Positions 47,473 through 56,131 of a stretch of 64,000 nucleotides of DNA are shown piece after piece; position 1 is the stretch's first letter, and the number at the start of each line of letters is the position of its first letter. The notes beneath the pieces are model-generated. The model was not told the DNA's origin. It ran no database searches and worked only from the letters and a program-made list of their open reading frames with translations. Origin of the DNA: Streptomyces sp. NBC_01549 (lineage in GTDB: Bacteria; Actinomycetota; Actinomycetes; Streptomycetales; Streptomycetaceae); the NCBI RefSeq assembly GCF_026339955.1, contig NZ_JAPEPW010000001.1:310001-374000 (forward strand), given 5' to 3'. The position numbers were made by a program, and so were the translations under genes.

Positions 47473-47521
47473 CCGCTGCCGGTCCGTGACGCCTTCTCCT
47501 TACGTCACGGACCGGCAGCGG
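47473..47521. repeat. Perfect 18-bp inverted repeat with 13-nt loop
   Basis: CCGCTGCCGGTCCGTGAC (47473-47490) and its exact reverse complement (47504-47521). It would fold into a very stable stem in the leader of the secreted-protein gene starting at 47402. No T-tract follows on either strand. Confidence 0.85.
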
Positions 47522-47814
47522 AAGCCGGGCGACCGGACACGGCCCAGGGGGGAAAGTGCCGTGCCGGTGCCGCGGGGGGAGGTGGATTCAGCGTTGGAGC
47601 GCACCGCACGTTCAGACGTGCCACGGCCACCCCGCGAGGAGCGGGGGGTCCAGGAGGTGGCATACGTGCCGCGCATCGGATCCGGCGCCACGGATCCATG
47701 GGAAACAAGGCAGAGTTGTAGACCCCATAAATGGTCAACGTCAAGGCGTAGTAAGGAAGTTGAAGGTCATCACGGCCTCAAGTGCGAGGTCAGGACGGCC
47801 CGGCCTCCACAGGT

Positions 47815-47901
47815 GTTACACAATCAACATCCCTTTGCCACAAGTCTCTTGACCCGCGAATGTAACCCCCGGTAACTTCCACTTGGTTACTGCCGCGTAA
47901 C
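47815..47901 (+). promoter_or_regulatory. Promoter candidate and GTAAC/GTTAC cluster upstream of DUF6230 gene
   Basis: TTGACC (47849-47854), an 18-bp spacer and TAACTT (47873-47878) resemble a housekeeping promoter. Five GTAAC or GTTAC pentamers occur at 47815, 47862, 47872, 47886 and 47897; the second and third are 10 bp apart and the third and fourth form an inverted pair around the start region. They may bind a regulator. Confidence 0.45.
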
Positions 47902-48019
47902 GAGAAAGCCCTTGCGACCGCCGGGAGTCGTGAGGAGGCGTGCGCGGCAGCCGCTGTCCGCGCCAGGACAACGTGCCCGTTGAAGCCCCACCTGCATGAC
48001 TATGTCCAGGGAGCAGAAC

Positions 48020-48679
48020 ATGGCCTCGTCCTCGGACGCCACGGCGTCCACCGATTCGACCCCCGAGAACCCCGAAAGCGGTTCCGGCAGACGTGGGCGG
48101 GTCCGCCTGCGCCGCGCCGCGGTGATGGCGGTGCCTGCCACCGCGGTCGCCGCAGGACTGATGATCCTCACCGCCCAGGGTGCCCTGGGAGTGCAATTCG
48201 CCATCTCCGGCATGCCGTTCACGGTCACGGCCACCGAGCTCAACGGCACCGGCTTCGAGCAGTTCGGCAACCTCGACAACATGGCCGACGGCAGCCCGAA
48301 CGCCGGCGACACCGGCGGCCAGGTCCTCGTCATCACCTCCGCGATCAAGAACGCGACGCTCACCAAGCTGTGCCAGAGCGTCGACCTGGGCGGTACGAAC
48401 CTGGTCATCACCGCGGGCGGCGGCACGGACAAGGTGCAGGCGACCAACCTGACGACCGACTCGACCGAGCTGTCGGGCGACGCGGCCTTCAACAACATCG
48501 AGATCGGCAACGACGCGAGCACGCTCGACAAGGCCGGGGTCCAGGGGAACAAGGGCGTCTTCAGCCAGCAGGCCGACACCGTCCACATCGGGAACCTGCG
48601 GCAGACCAACTACGCCACCACGGCCGCGGTGTTCAAGCTCCCCGGTCTCAAGCTCCGCTTCAGCGACTCGGGCTGCTGA
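48020..48679 (+). CDS. DUF6230 family membrane-anchored protein
   Basis: A 219-aa protein; ATG 48020 has GGGAG 7 nt upstream. After a basic N terminus there is one membrane segment (about 37-60) and then an extracytoplasmic beta-rich domain starting FAISGMPFTVTATELNGTGF and including ITSAIKNATLTKLCQSVDL and VHIGNLRQTNYATTAAVFKL. Only two cysteines are seen. The family is unique to actinomycetes and of unknown function; older labels such as cholesterol esterase have no support in the sequence. Its stop overlaps the start of the DUF6114 gene by one base. Confidence 0.85.
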   Translation: MASSSDATASTDSTPENPESGSGRRGRVRLRRAAVMAVPATAVAAGLMILTAQGALGVQFAISGMPFTVTATELNGTGFEQFGNLDNMADGSPNAGDTGGQVLVITSAIKNATLTKLCQSVDLGGTNLVITAGGGTDKVQATNLTTDSTELSGDAAFNNIEIGNDASTLDKAGVQGNKGVFSQQADTVHIGNLRQTNYATTAAVFKLPGLKLRFSDSGC

Positions 48680-49098
48680 TGCCGGCCGTCCGGGATCTGC
48701 GGTCCGGTTTCCGGCAGTGGCGTGCGGACCGCCCCTTCTGGGGCGGTCTGCTGCTCACCCTGGGCGGAGCGGAGATCCTCCTCACCGAGAAGGCGTCCCT
48801 GAAGGTCGTCATGCACATCGGGATGCAGGGCATGGCGGGCTATCTACTGCCGACCATCATGATCCTGTGCGGTCTGCTGATCCTCTTCAACCCGGCGCAG
48901 CGCCTGTTCTACTCACTGCTCGGCATCCTCCTCTCCCTCGGTACCTGGCTGACCTCCAACCTCGGCGGCTTCTTCATCGGCCTCCTCCTCGGAGCGACCG
49001 GCAGCTGCCTGGCCTTCGGCTGGCTTCCGCACCAGGAGCCGCGCAAGCGGCGTCTGCTGCGCAGACGCCGTCGACAGCAGATGGCGACCGAGGCGTAG
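48679..49098 (+). CDS. DUF6114 family integral membrane protein
   Basis: A 139-aa protein with about three to four membrane segments (RPFWGGLLLTLGGAEILL, YLLPTIMILCGLLILF, YSLLGILLSLGTWL, FFIGLLLGATGSCLAF) and a strongly basic tail. The start codon overlaps the DUF6230 stop as TGATG, so the two are translationally coupled. The pair recurs together in Streptomyces; a joint envelope role is inferred. A terminator hairpin follows. Confidence 0.85.
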   Translation: MPAVRDLRSGFRQWRADRPFWGGLLLTLGGAEILLTEKASLKVVMHIGMQGMAGYLLPTIMILCGLLILFNPAQRLFYSLLGILLSLGTWLTSNLGGFFIGLLLGATGSCLAFGWLPHQEPRKRRLLRRRRRQQMATEA

Positions 49099-49117
49099 AG
49101 AAGGGGTAGGGAAGGGG

Positions 49118-49161
49118 TCCCGCCCCGGCCGAGCCCAGGGCAATGGGCGGCCGGGGCGGGA
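49118..49161 (+). terminator. Terminator after the DUF6230-DUF6114 operon
   Basis: A perfect 14-bp stem (TCCCGCCCCGGCCG with its reverse complement) and a 16-nt loop, 20 bp after the DUF6114 stop. Confidence 0.8.
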
Positions 49162-49328
49162 GCTGCGAAGGGACGACCCCAGGACGCGGGCCGGCCTCCG
49201 ACTTGCCTGTACGCGCAGGGAATTTGCCCTCCCACGCAGTGGACGCCGGACGAACTCTCTCGGGAACGCCACCCTCGCATAGCGTGGACGCGCCATACAC
49301 CGACGTCCGAGCGCCAGGGAGGCTCCCG

Positions 49329-50591
49329 ATGGGAACCCCAAGTCCCTTGACGGGAAACCCGAGTCCCCTGGTGATGGACGCGACGGGCCGTGACATCCAC
49401 GCGGAAGCCACCCGCATCCGCGCGCGCGGGCCCGCGACCCGCGTCGCTCTCCCCGGTGGTGTCGAGGCCTGGGCGGTCAGCAGCCCCGAGCTGCTCAAAC
49501 GACTGCTCGTGGACCCACGGGTGTCCAAGGACCCGCGCCGGCACTGGCCCGCCTGGATCAACGGGGAGATCTCCCCCGAGTGGCCGCTGTTCACCTGGGT
49601 CGCGGTGCAAAACATGTTCACCGCGTACGGCGGCGACCACAAGCGGCTGCGGACCCTGGTCTCCACGACGTTCACCGCCCGCCGCACGGCCGCGCTGCAA
49701 CCCCGTATCGAGGAGATCACCACCGGCCTCCTCGACCGCATCGCCGAGGCCGGAGAACACGGGGGAGTCGTCGATCTGCGGGAGGAGTTCTGCTATCCGA
49801 TCCCCATCCAGGTGATCAGCGAACTCTTCGGCCTGCCCGAGGACGGACGGGCCGACCTCAGGGACCTGGTGGACAGCGTCTTCCACACCTCCGCGCAGCC
49901 CGAGGAGGTGACGAGCAACTACGCCAGGCTGTACGCCGTACTGGGTGAACTGGTCACCGAGAAGCGGAGGTCACCCGGCGACGACCTGACGTCCGGCCTC
50001 ATCGCGGCCCGCGACGAGGGCGACGGCCGGCTGAGCGAGCAGGAGCTGCTCGACACGCTGGTCCTGATGGTCAGCGCGGGTCACGAGACCACGGTCAACC
50101 TCATCGACAACGCCGTGCACGCCCTGCTCACCCACCCCGAGCAGCTCGCGCACCTCCGCGCCGGACGTGCCACCTGGGACGACGTGATCGAGGAGACCCT
50201 GCGGGCCGAGGCCCCCGTCGCGAGCCTGCCGCTGCGCTACGCCGTCGAGGACCTCGACCTCGCCGAACTGGGCGGCCCGGACGGCACGGTGATCGGCCGG
50301 GGCGAGGCGATCCTCGCCGCGTACGCCGCCGCCGGACGCGATCCCGAGCGCCACGGCAAGGACGCGGACCTCTTCGACATCACCCGGGCCGACAAGGAGC
50401 ACCTCGCCTTCGGACACGGCGTACACCGCTGCCTCGGCGCCCCGCTGGGCCGTCTGGAGGCCCGCGTCGCCCTGCCCGCCCTCTTCGACCGCTTCCCTGG
50501 TCTCCAACTAGCCGTGGATTCATCTGAGTTGGAGCCGGTGGACTCCTTCATCTCGCACGGCCACCGCACCCTGCCCGCCCGGATCCGTTAG
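49329..50591 (+). CDS. Cytochrome P450
   Basis: A 420-aa P450; ATG 49329 has GGGAGG 8 nt upstream. The I-helix motif [17 protein letters not shown], ExxR in [10 protein letters not shown] and heme loop [18 protein letters not shown] are all canonical. The N-terminal [15 protein letters not shown] and the size are like CYP107-group and conservon-associated P450s. It converges on the cvnE P450 of the neighbouring conservon, with 50 bp between the genes, so the two are not one operon. Substrate unknown. Confidence 0.9.
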   Translation: MGTPSPLTGNPSPLVMDATGRDIHAEATRIRARGPATRVALPGGVEAWAVSSPELLKRLLVDPRVSKDPRRHWPAWINGEISPEWPLFTWVAVQNMFTAYGGDHKRLRTLVSTTFTARRTAALQPRIEEITTGLLDRIAEAGEHGGVVDLREEFCYPIPIQVISELFGLPEDGRADLRDLVDSVFHTSAQPEEVTSNYARLYAVLGELVTEKRRSPGDDLTSGLIAARDEGDGRLSEQELLDTLVLMVSAGHETTVNLIDNAVHALLTHPEQLAHLRAGRATWDDVIEETLRAEAPVASLPLRYAVEDLDLAELGGPDGTVIGRGEAILAAYAAAGRDPERHGKDADLFDITRADKEHLAFGHGVHRCLGAPLGRLEARVALPALFDRFPGLQLAVDSSELEPVDSFISHGHRTLPARIR

Positions 50592-50636
50592 GGCCGTCAG
50601 GGTCCGTTAGGGACCATTAGGGGCCGTCAGGGTCCG
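50591..50636 (+). repeat. Direct repeats between two convergent P450 genes
   Basis: GGGCCGTCAGGGTCCG occurs at 50591-50606 and again at 50621-50636, a 30-bp period. Between them GGTCC and GGACC can form a small stem. This is the only terminator-like structure between the convergent genes. Confidence 0.75.
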
Positions 50637-50640
50637 GCGC

Positions 50641-51996
50641 TCACTCCCCGTGCCACCAGGACAGGAGCCGGTTCCAGCCGCTTGGCCGGTGGTCGGGCTC
50701 CGAGACGGGGGGCTCGGTCGCGAGAGCCGGGAGGGGGCTCGCGGACGACTGCCGCTCGCTCTCGGGTCGCTGGACCGTCGCGGTGGGCGGGAAGCGTACG
50801 GGCAGCGCGGCCAGCGCACGGTGGAACGGGCCTGGCCGCCAGGCCAACTCACCTACTGCTACGTCCAGTTCGATGTCCGGGAGGCGATCGAGGAGCTTTT
50901 CCACCGCGGCCGCCGCGATCAGCCGGGCCGGGCCCCGCGCCGGGCAGTTGTGCGGGCCCGCGCTCCAGGCCAGGTGGGCACGGTTGCCCGCCCGCTGATC
51001 GGCCGTCAGCGCGGGGTCGGTGTTGGCGGCGGCGAGACTGACGACCAGCGGATCACCCGCGCGCAGCACCGCTCCCTCGTACACGACGTCGTGCAGCGGA
51101 TAGTGCACGGCGTAGTTGGCGATCGGTGGATCGGTCCACAACACCTCGTCGAGGGCGTCCTCCACCGGGAGGCTGCCGCCGGACAGATCGCCCGCGAACC
51201 GGTCGTCGGACAGCAGCAGCCGCAGACTGTTCGCGATCAGGTTCTGCTGGGGCTCGGTACCGGCGCCCATCAGCACCACGAGGGTGTGGATCATCTCCTC
51301 GTCGGTGAGGCCCGCGGGGTGCGCCATCAGCCAGGACGTCATGTCCTGACCGGGGTTGCCCCGCTTCAGCGCGACCAGGTCGAGCAGGGTGCTGGTCAGC
51401 AGTTCGTCGGCCTTCTCCGCGTCCACCCCGTCGAAGATCCCGGACATGCCCTCGACCAGCCGGACCCCGTACTCGGCCGGGCAGCCGAAGAGGTGGTTGA
51501 AGACCAGCAGCGGAAGGACCTGCGCGTACTCACCGAGCAGATCCGCCGTGCCGAGCGGCGCGAAGCGGTCGATGAGGGTGTCGGCGCTGCGCTCCACATA
51601 GCCGCGCAGGGTGTTCGGATCGACGAGCGCGAGGCCGTCGGTGATCGCGCCGCGCAGCCTCTCGTGCTGCTCGCCGTCGGTGAACAGGGCGTTGGGCCGG
51701 TACATCATCATCGGCACGACCGGACTGCCCGGCGGGACGGTTCCGTCGGCGAGGTCGCGCCAGCGGCGGGGGTCCTTGGAGAAGGTCTCCGGGCTGCGCA
51801 GGACGTGCAGGGCGGCGTCGTAGGAGGTGACGAGGGTGGCTCTGACACCGGGTGCGAGCTCGACGGGCGCGGTCGGTCCGGCCGCGCGCAGCCGCCGGTA
51901 GACGGCGGCGGGGTCGGCCGCGAACGCGGGCCCGTACAGAGGCTCGTGCGCCGGGCACCCAGGTGGCGGTCCGGGCGGTGGTGGTTCGGAGGTCAC
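50641..51996 (-). CDS. cvnE: Conservon-associated cytochrome P450 (CvnE type)
   Basis: A 451-aa P450 forming the last gene of the conservon. The heme loop is AWSAGPHNCPARGPAR, which keeps the Cys ligand but not the usual leading Phe-Gly, and the I-helix motif is MGAGTEPQQN, with Pro in place of the oxygen-activating Thr. ExxR appears as DEVLWTDPP, with no Arg, so the pattern is atypical. These changes are also seen in other conservon P450s as I recall them. A C-terminal extension (about 405-451) is polar. GTG 51996 overlaps the cvnD stop by 4 nt (GTGA). Confidence 0.82.
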   Translation of the reverse strand: MTSEPPPPGPPPGCPAHEPLYGPAFAADPAAVYRRLRAAGPTAPVELAPGVRATLVTSYDAALHVLRSPETFSKDPRRWRDLADGTVPPGSPVVPMMMYRPNALFTDGEQHERLRGAITDGLALVDPNTLRGYVERSADTLIDRFAPLGTADLLGEYAQVLPLLVFNHLFGCPAEYGVRLVEGMSGIFDGVDAEKADELLTSTLLDLVALKRGNPGQDMTSWLMAHPAGLTDEEMIHTLVVLMGAGTEPQQNLIANSLRLLLSDDRFAGDLSGGSLPVEDALDEVLWTDPPIANYAVHYPLHDVVYEGAVLRAGDPLVVSLAAANTDPALTADQRAGNRAHLAWSAGPHNCPARGPARLIAAAAVEKLLDRLPDIELDVAVGELAWRPGPFHRALAALPVRFPPTATVQRPESERQSSASPLPALATEPPVSEPDHRPSGWNRLLSWWHGE

Positions 51997-52598
51997 ACGG
52001 GCTCCAGTTCGCCGCTGCGGGTCATGAGGTACTCGACGAGGGCGATCAGCGCCTCGGTGGACGAGACCCGGTCGCGGGCGTCGCAGCGCACGAGCGGGGT
52101 CGAGGGCAGCAGGTCGAGAGCCTCGCGGACCTCGTCCAGGTCGTGCGACGCGCAGGCGTCGTCGAAGTCGTTGAGGGCGACGGCGTACGGCAGACCCAGC
52201 TCCTCCAGTACGCCCATGACGTCGAAGGACTCGGACAGCCGCCGGGTGTCCGCCAGTACCAGCGCGCCGAGCGCTCCGCTGGTCAGGTCCCTCCAGAGTC
52301 CGGTGAAGCGGTGCTGCCCGGGCGTGCCGAAGAGGTAGAGCACCAGGGCGTCGCTGAGGGTGAGGCGGCCGAAGTCGAGGGCGACGGTGGTGGTCGTCTT
52401 CTCTCTCGAACCGGCGAGGTCGTCGACGTGGGCGCCGGCCTCGGTCATCACCTCCTCGGTGCGCAGCGGCCGGATCTCGGAGAGCGCGCCGACGAACGTG
52501 GTCTTGCCGACCGCGAAGTGGCCCACGACCAGCAGTTTGACCGCGGTCCGCACACCGGGGCCGAGGTGGACGTCGTCAGAGTCGGGCGCGGAGCCCAT
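51993..52598 (-). CDS. cvnD: Conservon small GTPase (CvnD)
   Basis: A 201-aa Ras-like GTPase. The P-loop is VVGHFAVGKTTF, switch II lies in LYLFGTPGQHRF, and the base-recognition loop is VALNDFDD in place of NKxD. The segment EKTTTTVALDFGRL is typical of actinobacterial and myxobacterial (MglA-like) GTPases. It is thought to switch a membrane-linked complex with CvnA-C. It overlaps cvnC by 23 nt and cvnE by 4 nt. Confidence 0.93.
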   Translation of the reverse strand: MGSAPDSDDVHLGPGVRTAVKLLVVGHFAVGKTTFVGALSEIRPLRTEEVMTEAGAHVDDLAGSREKTTTTVALDFGRLTLSDALVLYLFGTPGQHRFTGLWRDLTSGALGALVLADTRRLSESFDVMGVLEELGLPYAVALNDFDDACASHDLDEVREALDLLPSTPLVRCDARDRVSSTEALIALVEYLMTRSGELEPV

Positions 52599-52935
52599 CC
52601 AGTACCTCCTGGAGGATGCGGGCGTCGGAGAGACGAGCGGCCGGTATCGGCGCCCGGGTGGCGAGGTGACCGCTGTCCATCAGGTCGGCGATCAGTATTT
52701 TGGTGACGCTGACCGGGAGTTCCAGATGACCGGCCACCTCGGCGACCGACAGCGCTCCGGGCCGGCACAGCTCCATCATTCGGCGCTTCTCCGGGCTCAG
52801 CCCCATCAGCGGCAGGTCGTCGGCGGCGATCAGCAGGGTGACGAGGTCGAGGGTGTTGCGGGAGGGGTGGGCGCGGCCGTCCGTGACGACGTACGACCGC
52901 ACCAGCCTCCCTCCCGGCCGGCGCCCGGGCGTCAT
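52576..52935 (-). CDS. cvnC: Conservon DUF742 protein (CvnC)
   Basis: A 119-aa DUF742 protein: RLVRSYVVTDGRAHPSR at the start and LCRPGALSVAEVAGHLELP as a winged-helix-like core. ATG 52935 overlaps the cvnB stop as ATGA. It is a predicted adaptor in the CvnA-D complex. Confidence 0.92.
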   Translation of the reverse strand: MTPGRRPGGRLVRSYVVTDGRAHPSRNTLDLVTLLIAADDLPLMGLSPEKRRMMELCRPGALSVAEVAGHLELPVSVTKILIADLMDSGHLATRAPIPAARLSDARILQEVLDGLRARL

Positions 52936-53345
52936 GCCGGGCTGCCGGTGTCCTGCCGGGCCGGGCTGGTCAGCTCCTTGCCGAGCCGGTCGACCAACTT
53001 GTGCATGCGGTACGTGACCGCCTCCATGTCCACGTTCTCGCTGGTGGACACCGCGAGATGGGCGCCCTCGCCGGCGGCGACGAGGAAGACGTACCCGTGC
53101 GCGAACTCGATCAGGGTCTGCCGCCACGGCGCGGTCGCGCTGCCGCAGAACTCGGCCGTGCTGCGGCTGATCGACTGCACCCCGGACAGGCCCGCGGCCA
53201 GCCGCTCGGCGTCATCGCGGTGGATGTCCGCGGAGTGGGCCCGGAGCATGCCGTCGGCGGACAGCAGGATGGCGTGCCGCGCCTCCGGCACCTTCAGGAC
53301 CTCGTCGAGCATCCACCCCAGCTCGTTGGTCATGGGCGCGATCAT
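52932..53345 (-). CDS. cvnB: Conservon roadblock/LC7 protein (CvnB)
   Basis: A 137-aa roadblock/LC7-domain protein: LGWMLDEVLKVPEARHAILL, SADGMLRAHS and GEGAHLAVSTSE. Such proteins act as regulators of small GTPases. The ATG at 53345 overlaps the cvnA stop (ATGA), and its stop overlaps the cvnC start. Confidence 0.93.
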   Translation of the reverse strand: MIAPMTNELGWMLDEVLKVPEARHAILLSADGMLRAHSADIHRDDAERLAAGLSGVQSISRSTAEFCGSATAPWRQTLIEFAHGYVFLVAAGEGAHLAVSTSENVDMEAVTYRMHKLVDRLGKELTSPARQDTGSPA

Positions 53346-54871
53346 CCCTGTGTGTTCCCTTCGGATTCGTGGGGGGCTTCGATGTCGTAGGGGGTTCGGG
53401 CGTCGTAGGGGGGTTCGGTTTTCTCGGGGGACACGGCCCGGGTGTGTGCGGGGGGTGCGATGTCCCGCTCGGCCCGCGCGGAGCGGGTGCCGCGCGCGAA
53501 GGCGCCCATGCGCCGAGCGTTCTCCTCCGCGGAACGGCCCCCGCCCTCCTCGGCCGGGGCTGCCACTGCGGCCGGGGGCTGTTCGGCGGCCGGCGCGGGT
53601 ACGGGCGCGCGGCGGCGCCGCTTGGGCAGTCCGCCGGCCGTCGTCGCCTCCGCGAGCGCGCTCGTCCGGGCCGTACGCCGGGGCGCGCGCGCCGGTTCCA
53701 CGGGCGGCGAGGGCGGCTGGACCGGGTCGGCGTGGGTGAGCAGCGCGGCCGGTACGAAGACCACGGCGCGGACGCCGCCGTACGGGGAGCGGGTGTCCAC
53801 GGAGACGTCGAATCCGTAGCGGGTGGCGAGGACGCCGATGACGGCGAAGCCGAACTGGGGCGGGTCGTCGAGACGGGTGACGTCGACCGCCCGGCGGCCG
53901 GTCAGCAGCGCGCCGGCGTGCTCGGACCCGCGGCTGTCCATGCCGACGCCCGCGTCGTCGATGACCACGACGGCGCCGTTGTGCACCGCCTGCACGCTGA
54001 CCTCGACCGTGGTGTTCGGCTGTGAGTGGCGCGCGGCGTTGTCCAGCAGTTCGGCGACCGCGAGGACGACCGGCTCGACGGCCCGGCTCTCGACGGCGAT
54101 GTCGGCCTGCCCGTTGATGCGGATGCGCCGGTAGTCGCGGATGCGGGAGGTCGCGCCGCGGACGACCTCGATCAACGGGGAGGTGGCCCGTTGGCGTCCG
54201 GGCCAGGAGCCGCACAGGACGGCGATGGCCTGGGCGCGCCGGCCGAACTGGGCGTTGGTGTGGTCGATCTCGAGCAGGTCGCACAGTACGTCGGGGTGGT
54301 CGTGCCGGTCCTGCATCTCCGAGATGGACACCTGCTGCTCGTTGGCGAGGGCCTGGATCGAGCGCATCGACGCCTTGAGGGCGGCTTTCGCGGACTGGTC
54401 GGCGCGGGCCTGCGCATGCCGCACGGCGTCGGAGAAGCGCTCCAGGAGGCCGTCGAGGCACTTCGCGAAGTCGGTGTCGGCCAGCCGCGCGTCGAGCAGT
54501 CCGACGGCGGGCAGGGCCGGTGCGGACGCGGTGGCGGGTTGCCCCGTCGCGGCGAGATGCCGACCGGCCTCAGGGAAGGTCTGCCCCTCCGCAGCAAGGT
54601 GTCCCCCGGCCGCCGAGGAGAATCGACCCGCCGGAGGATGTGGCCGGCCCGTCGCCGGTGCGGGCTGGTGCGGGGCGCTCTCGAGCGCGGGCAGACGGAC
54701 CGCGACCAGGTGGCGCAGCTCCTCGTCCCGGGCCCGTAGCGCGTCCGCGAGCTCGGCGCTCCGGCCGCGCTGCCGTCCGGTGATCCCGCGCTGGCGCACC
54801 AGCAGCACGGTGACGGCGAGCAGGCCGACGGCCAGGCACCAGAACGCCGCCTCCGGTATCCGTTCGGTCAT
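53342..54871 (-). CDS. cvnA: Conservon sensor-kinase-like protein (CvnA)
   Basis: A 509-aa membrane protein with one N-terminal membrane helix (FWCLAVGLLAVTVLLV, about 8-25) and a coiled region (about 30-60). The HATPase domain (about 270-390) has the N box LLDNAARHSQPN, the G1 box VIDDAGVGMDS and GFAVIGVLATRYGFDV. The C-terminal 130 residues are Pro/Ala/Arg-rich and probably disordered. It lacks a large external sensor domain, unlike CvnA of the second conservon at 60.5 kb. ATG 54871 has GAGG 6-7 nt upstream. Confidence 0.92.
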   Translation of the reverse strand: MTERIPEAAFWCLAVGLLAVTVLLVRQRGITGRQRGRSAELADALRARDEELRHLVAVRLPALESAPHQPAPATGRPHPPAGRFSSAAGGHLAAEGQTFPEAGRHLAATGQPATASAPALPAVGLLDARLADTDFAKCLDGLLERFSDAVRHAQARADQSAKAALKASMRSIQALANEQQVSISEMQDRHDHPDVLCDLLEIDHTNAQFGRRAQAIAVLCGSWPGRQRATSPLIEVVRGATSRIRDYRRIRINGQADIAVESRAVEPVVLAVAELLDNAARHSQPNTTVEVSVQAVHNGAVVVIDDAGVGMDSRGSEHAGALLTGRRAVDVTRLDDPPQFGFAVIGVLATRYGFDVSVDTRSPYGGVRAVVFVPAALLTHADPVQPPSPPVEPARAPRRTARTSALAEATTAGGLPKRRRRAPVPAPAAEQPPAAVAAPAEEGGGRSAEENARRMGAFARGTRSARAERDIAPPAHTRAVSPEKTEPPYDARTPYDIEAPHESEGNTQG

Positions 54872-54929
54872 GAAGTCCTCAATGGCATATGCAAGTTGAC
54901 GGGTCGCACGACCGTAGCCGTCCGCCGGC

Positions 54930-54941
54930 GCAAGCGCTTGC
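54930..54941. promoter_or_regulatory. 12-bp palindrome between cvnA and the AraC-type gene
   Basis: GCAAGCGCTTGC is a perfect palindrome 58 bp upstream of cvnA and 91 bp upstream of the divergent AraC gene. A looser GCAA-N5-TTGC copy follows at 54950-54962. This is a candidate operator for the shared promoter region. Confidence 0.45.
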
Positions 54942-55032
54942 CCTCGCGCGCAAGGAAGTTGCCGTGGGGCGCACGGACTGTATGCACTAGGCTGACGAGG
55001 AGTAACTACCGCTAGCTGCACGGGAGTTGAGA

Positions 55033-56001
55033 GTGCCGTTGCCCGCGGAAAGCTACATCGTGGAATCACAGACGACCGCGGAGGTGGATCCGCGCGAGCG
55101 GGCCGACTTCTGGAGCGAGCACGTCGGGTCCTACCAGTCCACCATGGGCTACCGGTACGCGCGCACCGACGACTTCCGTGGCGCGACGGTCCGCCAGCGC
55201 ACCGAGCGGTATCAGCTCGTCAAGTTCTGGTCGGACGAGATCACGTACAGCAGGACCGCCCACCAGGTCCGCCAGGACCCCGACGAGGACTACCGATTAC
55301 TGCTGCCGCTCAGCGGGGAGATGGTGCTGCGGCAGGACGGCCAGGAGGCCCGGCTGACACCGGGCACCGGCACCCTCGTCAGCTTCGGGGCGCCCTTCGA
55401 GTGTCTCCAGGACGCCTCGACGCACGCGTTCGTCCTCACCATCCCCGCCTGCGAGGTGGACGGCCCGCTGAACCGCAAGTCCCCGCTGGCCACCGGGCTC
55501 GACCTGAGCAGGGGCCTCGGCCGGGTGGTGAGCTCCATGATCAACGACCTGCACGCGGAGCGCGACCACCTCACCGACCCCCACTTCAACGCCGTCTCCG
55601 ACCGCGTCGTCGAGCTGCTGTGCATGCTCGTCCTCGGCGACGACCGCCCCGACGGGGCGGGCCAACTCACCGACGTGGAGACGATGGTTCGCCGCTACGT
55701 CCGTGAACACGCCGCCGACCCCGGCCTCACCGGTACGTCCATGGCGCACGCCCTCGGCTGGTCCCTGCGCCAGATCCAGCTGGCCCTGCAGCGCGCCGGC
55801 ACCACCCCGCGCGACCTCATCCGCGAGGAGCGGCTGCGGCTGGTCCGTGAGCGCCTCCAGTGCACCGACTGCGAGCACCTGACCATCACCGACCTCGCCT
55901 TCACCTCGGGATTCTCCTCGGCGAGCGCGCTGAGTACGGCGTTTCGGCAGCGGTACGGGGTGAGTCCGCGGGAGATGCGCTCCGGGGGGCGGCGACCGTG
56001 A
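55033..56001 (+). CDS. AraC-family transcriptional regulator; TTA codon
   Basis: A 322-aa regulator. GTG 55033 has GGGAG 6 nt upstream. Residues 20-190 form an AraC-binding-like sensor domain (RADFWSEHVGSY, LLLPLSGEMVLRQDG, LVSFGAPFECL). Residues 215-318 hold two helix-turn-helix motifs, with MAHALGWSLRQIQLAL and ITDLAFTSGFSSASALSTAFRQRYGVSPREMR. Leu89 is encoded by TTA (55297-55299), so it should be translated fully only when the bldA tRNA is available. It diverges from the conservon and may control it or the phosphatase gene downstream. Confidence 0.9.
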   Translation: MPLPAESYIVESQTTAEVDPRERADFWSEHVGSYQSTMGYRYARTDDFRGATVRQRTERYQLVKFWSDEITYSRTAHQVRQDPDEDYRLLLPLSGEMVLRQDGQEARLTPGTGTLVSFGAPFECLQDASTHAFVLTIPACEVDGPLNRKSPLATGLDLSRGLGRVVSSMINDLHAERDHLTDPHFNAVSDRVVELLCMLVLGDDRPDGAGQLTDVETMVRRYVREHAADPGLTGTSMAHALGWSLRQIQLALQRAGTTPRDLIREERLRLVRERLQCTDCEHLTITDLAFTSGFSSASALSTAFRQRYGVSPREMRSGGRRP

Positions 56002-56131
56002 CGCCGTTGCTCTCGGCACCCCTGGGCCGGGGCCGCGCCCCCGGTCCCCGGCCGCCGCGGTCCGTTGCCCACGGGCCGGTGGGGACGCGAGCGACCCTTG
56101 CCCGGCCCTGTTCCGGCCCACTCCCGGGTTG

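Noticed and set aside
48020..48679. Cholesterol esterase
   Set aside because: No serine hydrolase motif or triad is present; the DUF6230 description fits and that old label does not.
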